From Silene latifolia (lineage: Eukaryota; Streptophyta; Magnoliopsida; Caryophyllales; Caryophyllaceae): a DNA stretch of 64,000 nucleotides. Where the stretch lies: contig NC_133538.1 of the NCBI RefSeq assembly GCF_048544455.1, forward strand, positions 2,956,158-3,020,157, read 5' to 3'. The position numbers were made by a program, and so were the translations under genes. The notes beneath the pieces were generated by a model that saw nothing but the letters and a program-made list of their open reading frames with translations, did not search any database and had not been told where the DNA came from. Positions 23,734-35,691 of this stretch are shown here, piece after piece (position 1 is the first letter of the stretch; each line of letters starts with the position of its first letter).

Positions 23734-24489
23734 GAATCGAATCAGATCTCGTGCAAACTAAATTAGGGTGCGAACTTACGAACTCTCTTATAGCCATTAG
23801 ATCAAATCAGATCAAGGGCTCATATTAAACCTTTTAAAAGACATTACCTCTCCTCTCCTTTCCCGTAAAACCCAACTCCAACTCCAGTACTCTCCAACAC
23901 TTAAACTTTCTGATGCTTATCCATCCTCATCGTCATATCGCCGGAGCTCCGGCATCAAACTCGCCGGTGCGCTACTGCAACTCCACAGTCATCGGCGGAT
24001 CACCAATTCCTATCTTCGTCCATTTATTTCTTCTCTTTGTTCTATCTTCGTCGTCGGCCACCACCATCACAAATGGAGTCGGTTTTCGCAGTAATCGACT
24101 CTTCTGGACTACAATTTGTCCGATTAGCTTGTAAGGACAACAATTTTTTTCAAGTTCTTCATTTTTTAGATCTATGATTAAATTTGAAAAAAACATGAGA
24201 AAATGAGTAAATCTCGATGGTGCGAATCTGAGGCCGAATATGGCTGCGCGGTGGTCTGAAGGATAGAGATGGATCTATGGCGGTACGAGTAGTACAGTGA
24301 CGATGTTGGAACATGGACGGTTGGGGTGGTGAGATGGTGCGCTGGCTAGACGTCACGATGACTGGAGGAAGTGATGGTGGTAGGCCGCGACGACAACGGT
24401 TGTTATAAGGTTGTAGATGGTTAATTAGGATTGAATGCATCCTGGTCTTGGAGGTTGATGGATTAGGCAACATGGGTTGACTGATGTTA

Positions 24490-24830
24490 CTCGGATACAC
24501 ATAATATTACACTAGGTACACGTAACATTACCTTCACATACACAAATCGATTTGTGCATTTGGGGGTATAAACTTGTGTATTAGATAGCTCATGGTCGTG
24601 GTGGTGGTTTGTTGTGGTGTGGGGATGGGCTTGGTGGATCATGGTGGAGCGGTGGATACACAAGATACCATTCCGGATACACACGGTATTATTGTTGGTT
24701 ACACAACTCGAAAAAACTACCCCAGTTGCACGAGTATAGTTCTATAGATGCACAAATTGACTTGTGTATCTGGGTGTACTAATTTGTGCATCTGACATTA
24801 CTAATTTGTGTATCTGACAAGTCACGACAC
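24490..24830. repeat. Subterminal GATACACAA/TTGTGTATC repeats of element X
   Basis: Repeated short inverted units such as CACAAATTGACTTGTGTATC, also present in element Y at 28880-29160 and 32430-32560. Confidence 0.65.
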
Positions 24831-25634
24831 CTCTACTATTCCGGTATTATAATTTCATGAATATTACCGCTACTACAATGTCGAAATGTTCAATTTTACG
24901 ACGACAACCTCGACTTGATGTAATTTTGTACCACTAAAATTCACTACAGAAAAAATGGGTTGACAGATATATGTATAATTTTAAATCCATAATTGATCTT
25001 AGTTTATTTTGACATAAATTGTGTACATCAGTACATGTGACAATCTTTGCTAAAACTAGTTAGAACTTACAACCATTAAAAAAGTCAGAATTCACCATTC
25101 TTTTAAGGGATCCCTTCTTTTAATGCAAGGTAAGTTACCATTTTTCCATAAACTATCTAGTGTTATGTAGCTCTGCAAAATTCACTATAGGAAAAAATGG
25201 GTTGACAGATATATGTTTTCGGCTCTTTGGGTTGGTTGACAGATATATGTGAAGTGTATTAAACCAGACAAAATATTGATCAAGAATCAAAACAATGTTG
25301 ACAACCTTAAACAATGTTGACTTGAACTAAGTCACTAATTTCTTGAACTCAAGAAAGAGATCATGGGCATTCATTATTTTCTTTTAATTTAGCAGAGGAA
25401 AAAAAAGGATTTGGGTTTGAGTGAACTGATTTTTGGATGTATATTGCGATGCTTAAATGACATTGAAACTACATATTTAGGTCTAAAGCGATTTTATATA
25501 AGAAGTTTGTACAACCGATCTTTTAAGTGCCCATTTTTTAGTCAAAAATGTGTAATCATGTGTGATTTTAAGGTCGTCTTACAGAATAATACTTTGTCCC
25601 CCTTCATTAAGTCGTTAGATACACTTCTTTAAGT

Positions 25635-25945
25635 TGCTAGATACGTACCTTTAGTTAGCTAGATACATACATGTATCTATCTAGATATATTCCTCTATGT
25701 TGTTTGATACATACCTCTAACTTACTAGATACACATCTCTCACAAGGTAGATACATTTTTTTTACACTACTAGGTACATTATTTTACCTTGCTAGATACA
25801 CATCTCTAGTGAGCTAGATACACTCATTTGTTTTGCTAGATACACATCTCTAGTAAGCTAGATACACTTCTTTACCTTACTAGATAAATTAATTTAACTT
25901 GCTAGATACACTTCTTTACCTTGCTAAATACACATCTTTTGCTAT
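25635..25945. repeat. CTAGATACAC(T) tandem array in element X
   Basis: About ten decayed units of roughly 28-32 bp, each with (G)CTAGATACA(C/T). Element Y has a matching array at 29905-30110. Confidence 0.75.
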
Positions 25946-26219
25946 ATACACATTATTAAACGTGGTCCGTATTATTTATATACAAAATACAATATCGTAC
26001 AATAATTGTGCAAGGACTGAAGCTTTGTTCTTGTTCTATGACCTCAGTTTATCAAAAATGTTACTGCAACACGCGAACAAGCATTTATTCCAATACAATT
26101 TTTTGACTCTCATTTGTATGTTATACTCCTACTAAACCATCCAATTATCTTTCAATACACAAGACCATAATGCCACCACTCATCATGAACAAGTAGGATC
26201 ATCTGCTACTAAAAATCAA

Positions 26220-26335
26220 CATGATTTTTATAGTCCTCTCCAAATATAGCAGCCTCCATAACAGCCTCAGGTGAAGACCATTGTTGCTAAAAATTATATC
26301 CCGAAGCTCCGTCGCTATAATTATCAAGAAAATGA
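26220..26335 (-). pseudogene. Unidentified exon-like fragment in element X
   Basis: The minus strand reads DNYSDGASGYNF, a stop, then WSSPEAVMEAAIFGEDYKNH. The composition is protein-like but I do not recognise the family. It may be a further captured host fragment. Confidence 0.3.
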
Positions 26336-26402
26336 CCGAGTCACCATTGTTATGGAGCTAACTTCTCGGTGGCTGGTGCGACTGTTCTGGACCCGATAAC
26401 TG

Positions 26403-26597
26403 TTATGTCAAGGGAACAGACAAGAATAACAAACAGCTAGGTGCAACATAATACAATGATGCAATTGGATTAAAACTAAAGCCCTTATAAGTTAACATTT
26501 GAATCAAAACTAATCTAGTAGCTTCAAAAGCAACCGCACCAAGTTGCAAAGCAACACCATATCTGGTCGAGGAAACTGGTAAATGGGCACCAAGCAT
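26403..26597 (-). pseudogene. Captured fragment of a sugar-phosphate/phosphate translocator gene
   Basis: The minus strand reads [18 protein letters not shown], then [20 protein letters not shown] and a stop. This matches the conserved transmembrane part of plant triose-phosphate-translocator-family (DMT superfamily) proteins, membrane antiporters for phosphorylated sugars. Only about 50 of the usual 350-410 residues are present, without the preceding or following segments. It is therefore a fragment carried inside element X, not a gene. Confidence 0.7.
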
Positions 26598-26673
26598 TTT
26601 TTTCCATTAATTTTCAGAACTCAAGTGACGACATGGTCATTATAAAAGGCGTAGATTGGGTTGTGGAAATTAC

Positions 26674-27004
26674 CATTCAAACGGAGAAACATCCAAACAT
26701 TTAACAAAGATGTATTGCCCACTTCTGTATTTAAATCCTTCAGGTTTTGCAATCACTAGAGACAGAGCATCTCCTGTTGATTTTTTACCAGATGGAGAAT
26801 CTTCTCCATACACTGCAAACTGCAACAAGAACAATGTTTTTCTTTTAGTAACAATTTAGATATGACTAAAAAAAAGTGTAAAATTGAATATACTAGAACA
26901 ATACTGTAATGCAAAAATTACCAGCATTCAAAATCTTCACTTTTTGGTTACTCGACTTAAGTGCCTTGACGGTTCTTTCATAAATGTATAACAGAAGTGG
27001 CACG
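26674..27004 (-). pseudogene. Captured two-exon fragment of a respiratory burst oxidase (RBOH) gene
   Basis: Exon A (27004-26922) reads VPLLLYIYERTVKALKSSNQ then KVKILN. Exon B (26812-26674) reads [20 protein letters not shown] then [12 protein letters not shown]. Together they match the segment of plant NADPH oxidases that joins the last membrane helices to the FAD-binding domain (KPxGFKYxSGQYxFxxCxxVSPFEW). The intron between them (26921-26813) keeps GT and AG ends, and a GT donor follows exon B. Nothing before or after this part of the roughly 900-residue enzyme is present, so it cannot make an oxidase. Confidence 0.8.
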
Positions 27005-27164
27005 CTGATATACATCTATGTCTATATTCATCAAATAAATTTCATTAGCAAACTTAAGTACTACAGTATTATTTTTTAGCCTCACCATATGCAGCAACAA
27101 CAACATAAATAGACATCGTATTTAGAAGAGACAACATTTACAAGATCAAAACCCGGAAATCAAA

Positions 27165-27260
27165 GCATTGTACCTGAAGCTTCTACCATTATAGAGCCGT
27201 CTCCATATTTTTCATTTTGAGTGATTGACGCATCTCTTCAACATGAAAATCTGCAATAAA
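27165..27260 (-). pseudogene. Unidentified exon-like fragment in element X
   Basis: Behind an AG site the minus strand reads FHVEEMRQSLKMKNMETAL and a stop, with a GT donor after CTTCAG. Family not recognised. Confidence 0.3.
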
Positions 27261-27897
27261 ACTCAAAATACCATCAATTAAAATAATTTAATCTCACATG
27301 ATATATGATTCAGCTACGATGTAGCAACACATGGTATTTTGTTTTATTTCAAATTTAGCTGAGGAGCACATTTCCCGAGTCAAAATGTATCGACTAGTCC
27401 ATTTTTACAACGTTTTTTTTTTCGAATTTCCACCTCATTTTTAGTAGATCTATAATTAAAATCGCAAATTTTTAGGAGTTGAAAATAACTAACTCACCTG
27501 AAAAGGGAGATGCAATGGAAATTCAGCGATAGCATGCTGGAGCGAGTCGCCGGAGAAAGGAATTGGTCACCGGAGCAATGGCGATTGCGTGAATGATAGA
27601 ACGAGGAGACATTAAAAACAAGAATGGATAAGATGAAAAGCAAGATTGTCGGCGACAGAGTCGCGTCTGCGTGATCGGCGTCAGAGTCCCGTCAAGTAGA
27701 TCGCCGTCGGAGGGTGGTGGTCTGAGGAGGTGGAGGGAGGGTAGTGGGTGGTGGAAGGGGATGAAAGAAAACATGTCAGCAGGGTTGGTTTGTGTAAGTT
27801 TGAAAGCTTTTAATGTCGGCGGGTGGTAGTCACGTGTTTGTTGATTTAAGGCAGTTCGTACGGTTTGCACCGTAAGTCAGTTCGTGCCTGAACCCGC

Positions 27898-27899
<2 letters not shown>

Positions 27900-27980
<81 letters not shown>
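27900..27980. repeat. (TA)n tract between elements X and Y
   Basis: About 40 uninterrupted TA units directly between the two transposon ends. Confidence 0.95.
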
Positions 27981-27986
<6 letters not shown>

Positions 27987-29904
27987 GGATCCTGTGCGAA
28001 CCTAAAGTTCGGTGCGAACTTACGAACTAAAGCAATAGCTGTCAAATTAAAAGAACCAATGACCCACGTATGCACAGTACTCACACAAACCAACAAATAC
28101 TAACCCCACATACCACAAATCCTACAATCCCTTTCTCTTTCACCCCTACCTCCCACGACATCAAATCGTCGGGGCCAGAGTACCGTGCTTCACCGGCCAC
28201 CTCCGTCGATGCCACCGACGACGTCACCGATGATGCATCTTGTCCTCCATTCAAACAACTCCTCATTTCCCTCACATCCCCGACACAAATGCCAAACACT
28301 CAGAACGCCGGTTTGCCTCGTCGGAGGTTCGACGACTTGTAATTTCTGCCGGAGTTAAGATCAATGGGCAAGTAATCACACATCAACGGCGCATATGCTT
28401 CTCCATTCAACCTCTATATGGGCAATGAAACGCTCACCCTTCCGTCATTCTTCATCCAAATTTCGTCGACGACGAGTCGACAAAGTTCACGAAGGCCATT
28501 ATTCTAGCTTGAAGTTTGTCGACAACTTCTCAGGTGGAGTAATTTTTTGAATGTTACTTCTTGTCTTGTAGATCTGGGCTCCAAATTGGTGTTTAATTTA
28601 TCGAGGTTCACTATCTGGTTGTGTGAGGATGGTGTTTGTGGGGGAGGGTGTCCTTATGCGGTGATACAGTAGATGGATTGGGATTGTGGCGGACTTGGTG
28701 GTGGTAGGCTTGTGGTGGTCGTGGAAGACGCCTCAGTTTGTGGTCGTCGTGGTTGTATGGTGTTGGGCTGATTGTTGTTGTGTGGTGGTAAAATGGCGGT
28801 GAGAGTGGTAGGCTGGCGGCGGTGATGGTGGTGACGGCAGCAGCGGTGGTAGGTGGTGGGCTTGGTGGATCGTAATGGAGCGGTAGATACACAAAATACA
28901 AGTCCGGATACACATGATATTACTACAGGTTACACAAATTATTACGGCTCTTATTGTACAACTTCCCACAAACAGCGGTGGTAGGTGGTGGGCTTGGTCG
29001 GAGGAGGTGGATACACAATTTTACATCCCAGATACATACTAATATCATTCTAGATACACAAGTTAATTTGTTTATCTGGAAGTATAATATTGTGTATCTA
29101 ATAGTATTAGCTTGTGTATCTAATAATATTAAGTTGTGTATCTAGCTATATTAATATGATGAATATCTGTAGAACCTCTCTGGCCCTCCCATTTTGTCTT
29201 TCTTGAGTCTTGACAAATTATGTAATTGTATTTAAATTAAATTACTAAAGCGATTTACTTTATATTCAGTGTTATTATGAAATTTCAATTCCTAACGTTC
29301 ACAATTTCGTTCAACGTCAATCTAACACTAATAGTTGAAGTTAATCTTAAGCTAAACAAATTACTGTCTTTTTATAACGCCTTCGTTTTCAAATTTTTTT
29401 CTCTAGGAAAGATGCATCAGTTAAAGAATGTGATTAAGAGCTCAAATGAATACTTTTAGGCTGAAAGTTGGGTAAACGTGAGAGGCTTTCAAGTTGAAAC
29501 TCCCCTCGACTTGTTTGTGCACATCATAATAACTACTTTCGTCTTTCGGTTGCAGTTAATTTGAGGACTCAAATGACTTACGATTTTACAAACAATTCCA
29601 ATCACAAAGAACCCAAGCCTTACGGCTTGTCACTGGAGTAAAACAAACAAATTCATTACTTTGGATGAAAATTAGGAAAATTATGATAGAAAAAGATAAC
29701 AATATTAGTACCCACACAAATTAGCTGGAATATATTAGTAAACAAACACGTTAGTAAATGCTTTATAAATCTCATTTGCCAACTTTAAGTTAGCATGGAG
29801 TAAAAATTTGGCTTACAATTGGAATAGCTCTAATGATTTAAACTCTAAATTCGTTTCCGTCCTAAATTTAGGATACTCTCTCCCTTGTTTGATCACATTA
29901 AGTA

Positions 29905-30110
29905 TTAGATACACTTATTTAAGTTGCTAGATACATACCTTTATTTAGCTACATACACTCGTTTAAATTGGTAGATACATACCTCTAACTAGCTAGATAC
30001 ACATTTTTAAGTTTCTAGATACATACCTCTAGTTTGCTAGATACATACTTCTAACTAGCTAAATACACTCCTTCGTGTTGCTAGATACATACCTCTAATA
30101 AAGGATACCC
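29905..30110. repeat. CTAGATACAT array in element Y
   Basis: About seven decayed units of about 30 bp with (G)CTAGATACATACCTCT, homologous to the array in element X. Confidence 0.75.
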
Positions 30111-30133
30111 GTCTCTATCGCTTGATCTCATTT

Positions 30134-30430
30134 CCCTTTGGAAAGGGTTCACTCTAACTTTTTAGGGTTTAATTTATCCAACTGCTGCGAGCTTTGCTCC
30201 TTTTTTACCACTGTCGACAACATTCTCCAAAAACTCAGTTCACCTCCCTATAATCTACGCACCTTTTATCTTAGGTTCAGATTCCGCTATCTTGATGTAG
30301 ACCACATCGAGCATGTCAATGCTTACGAATTCTGCCGCACTTTTCTGCCTCCCTTGTTTCACCGACGATTCGAGGTATCTGAATTCGATGGTTACCTGCA
30401 AGTTCATATTCAAAATAAAGCAAAAAAATA
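30134..30430 (+). pseudogene. Possible F-box/LRR (FBD-type) gene fragment in element Y
   Basis: The plus strand reads an open stretch with FFTTVDNILQKLSSPPYNLR then TFYLRFRFRYLDVDHIEHVN. This resembles the plant F-box/RNI-like pattern (FxxFVDxxLxxx...xLxxFxLxxxxxD...VNxW). The F-box itself and the leucine-rich repeats are missing. The match is weak and the identity uncertain. Confidence 0.4.
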
Positions 30431-31754
30431 ATAGCCTTTAAACAAAAGGTTTTAGGATCATAGTCATTCTAAGGAGGCAATTCAAGTATTGATGATGCTT
30501 TGAAGTTAGAACAATAACAAATAAATTTAGAAGAGAAACATAACAAAATGAATAATTGAATCCAAAACTCACAATATTAGTCTACCCGACTTAAAACCGG
30601 ATGATTTACACTGAAAAAACATACTTTTGTTAAGCAACTTATGAACTTACTGAACTTGAAAAGACGTCAAAAACAATATAAGAAACCAAATTAAGCATTA
30701 CAAATAAAGGATTATAAATATTAATCATGGAAAATTACAGTCACTGACTTTTCTTTTTGAGGCAAACATGAAGCATGATATTATTAGAGTAAATCAATCT
30801 CCGCTAGCGCTAAGATAGCTGGCGGAACGTCCAAACAGACACAAAATTTCTAGTTTATTTTCACAAGTGTTGCAAAACAGCAAACCCCAAACTCACAAAA
30901 CTACATTAGGAAGCTCAAAAAATACTACGTGGTTCTTAGTAAAGTTGATCTTCATATATGAGACCTACGGTATGAACAAATGCTCAGTGCTGACCTGAAA
31001 CCATGGGAAAATAAATTTGCATCAGTTTTGCAAATAAGGTAATGAATGTCGGAAACTAGGACATTGCGTTAATCAATCAAACTGAAAACAGATGGAGTAA
31101 TAAAATTAATCAAATTGAGAACTCTTCAAATCATGGCCAGTCAAAATGTTGAGTACAGGTAAAGCGAGAGCATATCCTATATACTAAGCACAATAGCACT
31201 TTCTTCTTTTCACTATTTTGCCAATTATAACTCTGAAAGCAATGTCGCTTGACTAAAAGTCATTGAGTCATCGATAATGCTAAATGAGACTGATCTTCAC
31301 TAGACTGAATACAAACAAGCTACAGTAATCTTCCTCGGACTAAATTCAGATAAACTGCAGTGATCCTCCTTGAAACCAATTCATTCAAACCCAACCTGAT
31401 TTTCAATGCTCAAACTTATTTGACACTAAATCTAAGAAAAGAGACGGAAAACAAAAACTATGTACTCCGTATTTAGTTATCTAACACTCCATCTAATTAG
31501 TCCTAGCTATAATTTAGCTAAGCATGAATTCTGTCACCGTCAAACAATCAAACAATCTCGCAGCAAAATCAAAATTCCAGCAAGCAAGGTAAATTGTCAG
31601 CAGCAAATCGTTCAGTTCGCCAAGCTCATCCTTAAACTCCACACTAATCCTGAATGTACTAATTACTGCTAATCTACTAAATAAACTTCCACACTACTTC
31701 GTAATCCTCAACAATTAGGCGAAGATGATATAACGAAATGCGGAAACTACTGTC

Positions 31755-32020
31755 AATCTACTAAATAACAACTGAATTTAAAAAACCGAACTGAACTAAA
31801 AAACCGAACTAAACTGAAATTTGCTACACAAAACTGAACAAAAAACCCAAACTGAATTGAACATTGCAAGACGCAACGAAACTTAAACCGAACTGAATTG
31901 AAATTTTGCAATAACCGAACTGAACAGAAATTTGCTAGACCGAATGGTACTAAAAAACCGGAACTGAACTGAATTTTGCTAAACGCAACTGAACTAAAAA
32001 AAACCGAACTAAACTGAGCT
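31755..32020. repeat. Degenerate AACCGAACTGAACTGAAATTTTGC repeats
   Basis: About eight imperfect units of 30-40 bp next to the captured FtsH exon. Confidence 0.65.
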
Positions 32021-32028
32021 GAAATTAC

Positions 32029-32108
32029 CTGATCAACACCAGCAACGTCAGCGAAAGTGACATCAGTCTCGGTGACCTCCTGAAACGTAGACTTAGACTT
32101 ACCAAAAT
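32029..32108 (-). pseudogene. Captured exon of an FtsH metalloprotease gene
   Basis: Between an AG acceptor and a GT donor the minus strand reads FGKSKSTFQEVTETDVTFAD then VAGVDQ. This is the junction before the AAA ATPase domain in plant organelle FtsH proteases (KSKxxFQEVPETGVTFxDVAGxDQ in the chloroplast FtsH1/5 type). No Walker motifs or HEXXH site are present in the window, so only one 80-bp exon was carried into element Y. Confidence 0.75.
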
Positions 32109-33183
32109 CTACAAAATGGTGACAATTCGTTAGAGTTCACTCCAAAAATTGTATCTTCAACTATAACGCATAATAGTAGCTCTTGTTTTCTATCAAGGTC
32201 GTGTTTTTAGCTAAAACCGACTGCAATAACTTTTAAAAAATCCACAAAATGGTGATAATTAGTTCTGACCTCTCATGATAGGTAGTATACTCCTAAATAC
32301 TACTCCGTAGCTGTTGAAGGCTTTGACATTAGGCGCGAATAAGTCAATAACTAAACATTAAAGGCTAAACAGAACATAAATGAATATTAGCAATAAAACT
32401 AAAATACCCCCAGCACCAAAATAGCCTTATTACTACTTCAGATACACATGTTATTAGTACCGGATACACATGGTATTACTACCGGATACACAAATCAACC
32501 TGTGCATCCGGTAGTAATACCATGTGCACCTGGGCTAGTATTTAGTGTATCCACTACCAAAACCTACAACACCACCTGACCAATCATCCCCACGACCAGT
32601 ACCTCACCCAAACGACCACTACATGCACATTCACCGGCGAGTACCTGTCGCTGAATAAATCAGATAGTTTCATCGACGACATAGCACATATGCAAATGGG
32701 TAATATATATGCATTATCTACCATCAAAATCACAAAATTGTTTGACAAAATACGATCTCAAAATCAATTACTAAACCCTAAGTTTTCGAATTCCAATTGT
32801 TTAGTAAAACCTAATTTTGTAGATAATTCATGAAAAATGGAAATAGAAGTTGGAATTAAAGCTTACCTTTCTGAATATGGAGGTGTAGTAATGGAGTTAG
32901 TGTGCATGTGTATCGATGGCCTGCATAGAGGAAATGCGGAAGAGAGAATGTTAATTAGACGGAAGTTGGAGATGAAACGAGGGTAGTGAAATGAGACGCT
33001 TAGTAGCGGTGGTGGCGGTGGCGGCGGTGGTGATAGTGGATGGGGGAGAAGGAAGTCAGATGTGGTGGTAGGGGGGATAAGAATGAGATTGAATGAAGTC
33101 AGGGGATGACGCGCGTGTTTTATTGATTTGGGGGAGTTCGTATGCGGTTAAATACGGAACTTTAGTTCGCACGACCCCGACCT

Positions 33184-33186
<3 letters not shown>

Positions 33187-33259
<73 letters not shown>
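33187..33259. repeat. (TA)n tract, right flank of element Y
   Basis: About 36 TA units directly after the element end. Confidence 0.95.
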
Positions 33260-33264
<5 letters not shown>

Positions 33265-33627
33265 CCCAAAATATGTCAAAAATCCAATTAATCGTCCAAT
33301 CATGGCCAGACAAAACAATTCATCGTCCAGACTATGGTCAAACATTGAATTTCAACGTCCAACCATGGCTTGGACAATGAATTTCAACGTCCAAGCGTCC
33401 CCCATGGTGGACGACTAATTTCAAAGCCTCCACCCCGGTGGTGGAATTGAACGCCCCATTTCATTTCGAGGCAAAAATCGTTACAATTAACAACCAAGCA
33501 AAAACATCGCAACACGAGGGCACAAATTAAGAATAACAACGCAAAAACTTGATTCAAATCAACAACCAAGGCAAGCAATAAATCCAAAACCATTTAAATC
33601 CTGACCTAATACAAGCCAAATAATATA
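33260..33627. other. Non-coding, short CGTCCAACCATGG repeats
   Basis: No gene. Four to five imperfect copies of (AATTTCAA)CGTCCAACCATGG lie at 33290-33415. Confidence 0.5.
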
Positions 33628-33963
33628 CTCCCTCCTATTCTAAATAACTCTCCCTATTTTCTTTTTCGTCTATTCACAATACTCTCCCCATTTCCTTATT
33701 TGGTAAACTTTTATACTTATTTTAATCACCCCACCCCACAACAATACCCCACAATACTCATACTTTATCTTATTTTAATCACCTTACCCTACAACAATAC
33801 TTATTTTAATTACCTTACCCCACAACAATACTTATTTTAATCACATAATATCTTCCCTCTCTCCAGTCTCCTACCCCACTACAATACTTTACCATATAAT
33901 ACTCTCCTCCCTTAATTCCCGTGCCCTCCCTAAAAGGGGAGGGTTATTAAGAATAGGAGGGAG
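33628..33963. mobile_element. Stowaway-like (Tc1/mariner) MITE
   Basis: 336-bp element with TIRs CTCCCTCCTATTCTAAATAA / TTATTAAGAATAGGAGGGAG and TA on both sides. The interior has three copies of a ~38-bp TTATTTTAATCACCTTACCC unit. Confidence 0.8.
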
Positions 33964-34209
33964 TAAAATAAATAGGTTGATGCCAACTTACTTGTTCTTG
34001 GTGGACAGTGGTGGCGGGTGCGGTGGTGGCTAGTGCTGCGCTAGGGGTGGTGGTTGTAAGGGGGAAAGAGAGAGTAAGAGGGAAAGGTAAGTGGTGGTGT
34101 AGTGCTGCGGGTGTCGAGAGGTGATGGTGATTGTAGTGTAAGAGGGAAAGAGAGAGTAAGAGGGAGGGGAAAGAGAAAGTCAAATGTGTGTATCGTTTTT
34201 TTTAAGGTT

Positions 34210-35212
34210 TTTCTTTTGTGTATCCTCGTGTTTTTTCAATTTCTATTTTATACTTCTTCTTTTCGGGAATGTATCTCGTATACCCTTGAAGTTAACTAAT
34301 GATTCTAAACCGTGACCTAAGGTGTGTCTGACGTCAAATACTCCGTTAACGTGCTGAGTTGGACAAATGGGTTGACTTGTTGGTAGATAATGACATGGAT
34401 TATAAAGCTTTCTTAATTAAATCACTCATAAATCCTTTCACATTGTTCATGCATCTTTTCTGCGTTCATCACAATTGCTCCTTTATATTTTTAATTTCAT
34501 ATGTCCATTTCTCTTAATTCCTGCTCAATTCACTCTGGGCAATTTCATAGATCTTATCTTAGAAAATTTTACAGTGAATTGCAATGTGTTTGACTGTAAA
34601 TTTCTTTTTTGTGAGCAAACCTATATAAACATCATCTTTAAGATATTATAATTTCTAAAATTGAAACACATAATTATAAAATTATCTTTACCTTCATAAA
34701 CTGGAAATTTTGTTCGTAAAATAAAGCCCATTAATTGGGTAATTTCTCACGGTAGAGGACGGACGATGACTTGTATAGTGCAACTGGAAAAAAAATGGGA
34801 GTATGAGGGGAGGGGGGATTACATAAAGGAGCTAATTAAGAACTTAAAATTGAGAAAATAAAGAAAGTAAAAAAAGGAAGGAAGAAGCGGCAAAATTGAA
34901 GAAGACGTGGCGAAATGAATAGGTGAAATTTGGGAAAATGAAGGAGACATGAAAAGAAATAAGAAGTAGCAAATACGAGGACAATAAAGCAAGGAGATAG
35001 TAAAGAAGCACAAAAATAATGTCAATATAAAAGAGCTAAATAACCAAATCGTCATCCACATGAGCCTATTAACGGAGAATTTAACGTCTAACTCAATTTA
35101 GGTTATGGTTATAGTCATTTGTTAACTTCAAGGGTATAAGAGATACATTCGAGAAAGGAGGGAAAAGGGAGGGTATAAAATAGAAATTGAAAAAACATGA
35201 ATGTACACATGG
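34210..35212. mobile_element. Element with ~150-bp terminal inverted repeats
   Basis: 34215-34370 recurs inverted at about 35055-35212. Shared blocks include TTTTTTCAATTTCTATTTTA, ATACCCTTGAAGTTAAC and CTCCGTTAA. The centre is AT-rich and non-coding. It fits a non-autonomous Mutator-like or foldback element. No clear target duplication was found. Confidence 0.65.
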
Positions 35213-35519
35213 GAAATTTTTTTAATGAAAAGCGTCGATTCGCTACAAAACGTCAACGATATTTCGAAATCCAGATTTTTGTAACCCTCTTCCATGTGTG
35301 AGCGGTGTTCTTTGTAGGGTTCAAAGTCATCTATCTTTATTTCCTTAAATCTTTGTGCCACAAACAATAGTTAACTACTAATCGGGACAAGACAGTAACA
35401 TCAAACCGGTTGTTGTACCCAAAATGCCATTAAAAAAAGTAAATTTTTTTTGGAAAGACGATCTCCAATTAGTGTAAAAAAATGTGCAGTAGTAGTTTAC
35501 CAACCGTTTCACTAATAAC
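35213..35519. other. Upstream region of the ELMO gene
   Basis: No coding frame. The region presumably contains promoter sequence for the gene to the right, but no convincing TATA box was identified. Confidence 0.35.
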
Positions 35520-35691
35520 TCAAACCTGAACCAAACATTTTCCCTCCCAATTTACCCAATTCCTTCTCCTTCACCTTTCTCCTCAAAATGCCCATTTTTG
35601 TTATACAAACCTCACAAAATCACCATTTTATTCCTATTTTACCCCTCTCTTTCCACCATCACCGCCATACCCACCTCCTAATTTTTACCAG
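35520..35691 (+). other. Putative 5'UTR exon 1 of the ELMO gene
   Basis: A pyrimidine-rich, CT/CA-repeat leader typical of plant 5'UTRs ends in TTTACCAG before a GTAAAAGTAA donor. The transcription start is a guess. Confidence 0.4.

Larger units (their letters stand above)
23734..27899. mobile_element. Element X: TA-tract-inserted transposon carrying host exon fragments
   Basis: The two ends are imperfect inverted copies: TCTCGTGCAAAC...GTGCGAACTTACGAACT at 23752 and, inverted at 27838-27898, a matching AGTTCGTAC...GTTCGTGCCTGAAC. Both ends abut (TA)n tracts. The interior has subterminal repeats containing GATACACAA/TTGTGTATC (24490-24830) and CTAGATACAC (25640-25940). It also has minus-strand exon fragments of at least two unrelated host genes. 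There is no transposase frame. The layout fits a Pack-type (gene-capturing, non-autonomous) DNA transposon. The superfamily is not settled, because the (TA)n flanks hide any target duplication. Confidence 0.6.
27981..33186. mobile_element. Element Y: related TA-tract-inserted transposon with host exon fragments
   Basis: The left end (27981: GTGCGAACCTAAAGTTCGG then GTGCGAACTTACGAACT) is matched inverted at 33138-33175 (AGTTCGTATG ... AACTTTAGTTCGCACGA). Both ends abut (TA)n tracts. It shares with element X the terminal motif, the GATACACA/TGTGTATC repeats (28880-29160, 32430-32560) and the CTAGATACA array (29905-30110), so the two are one family. It carries an FtsH exon and an F-box-like fragment. 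No transposase was found. Confidence 0.6.

Noticed and set aside
28611-28969. Pro/His/Thr-rich minus-strand frames in element Y
   Set aside because: They come from a GGTGGT-rich low-complexity stretch and are not conserved in element X.
23734-33186. Elements X and Y as Helitrons
   Set aside because: Ends are inverted copies of each other; no TC start or CTRR end with a hairpin was seen.
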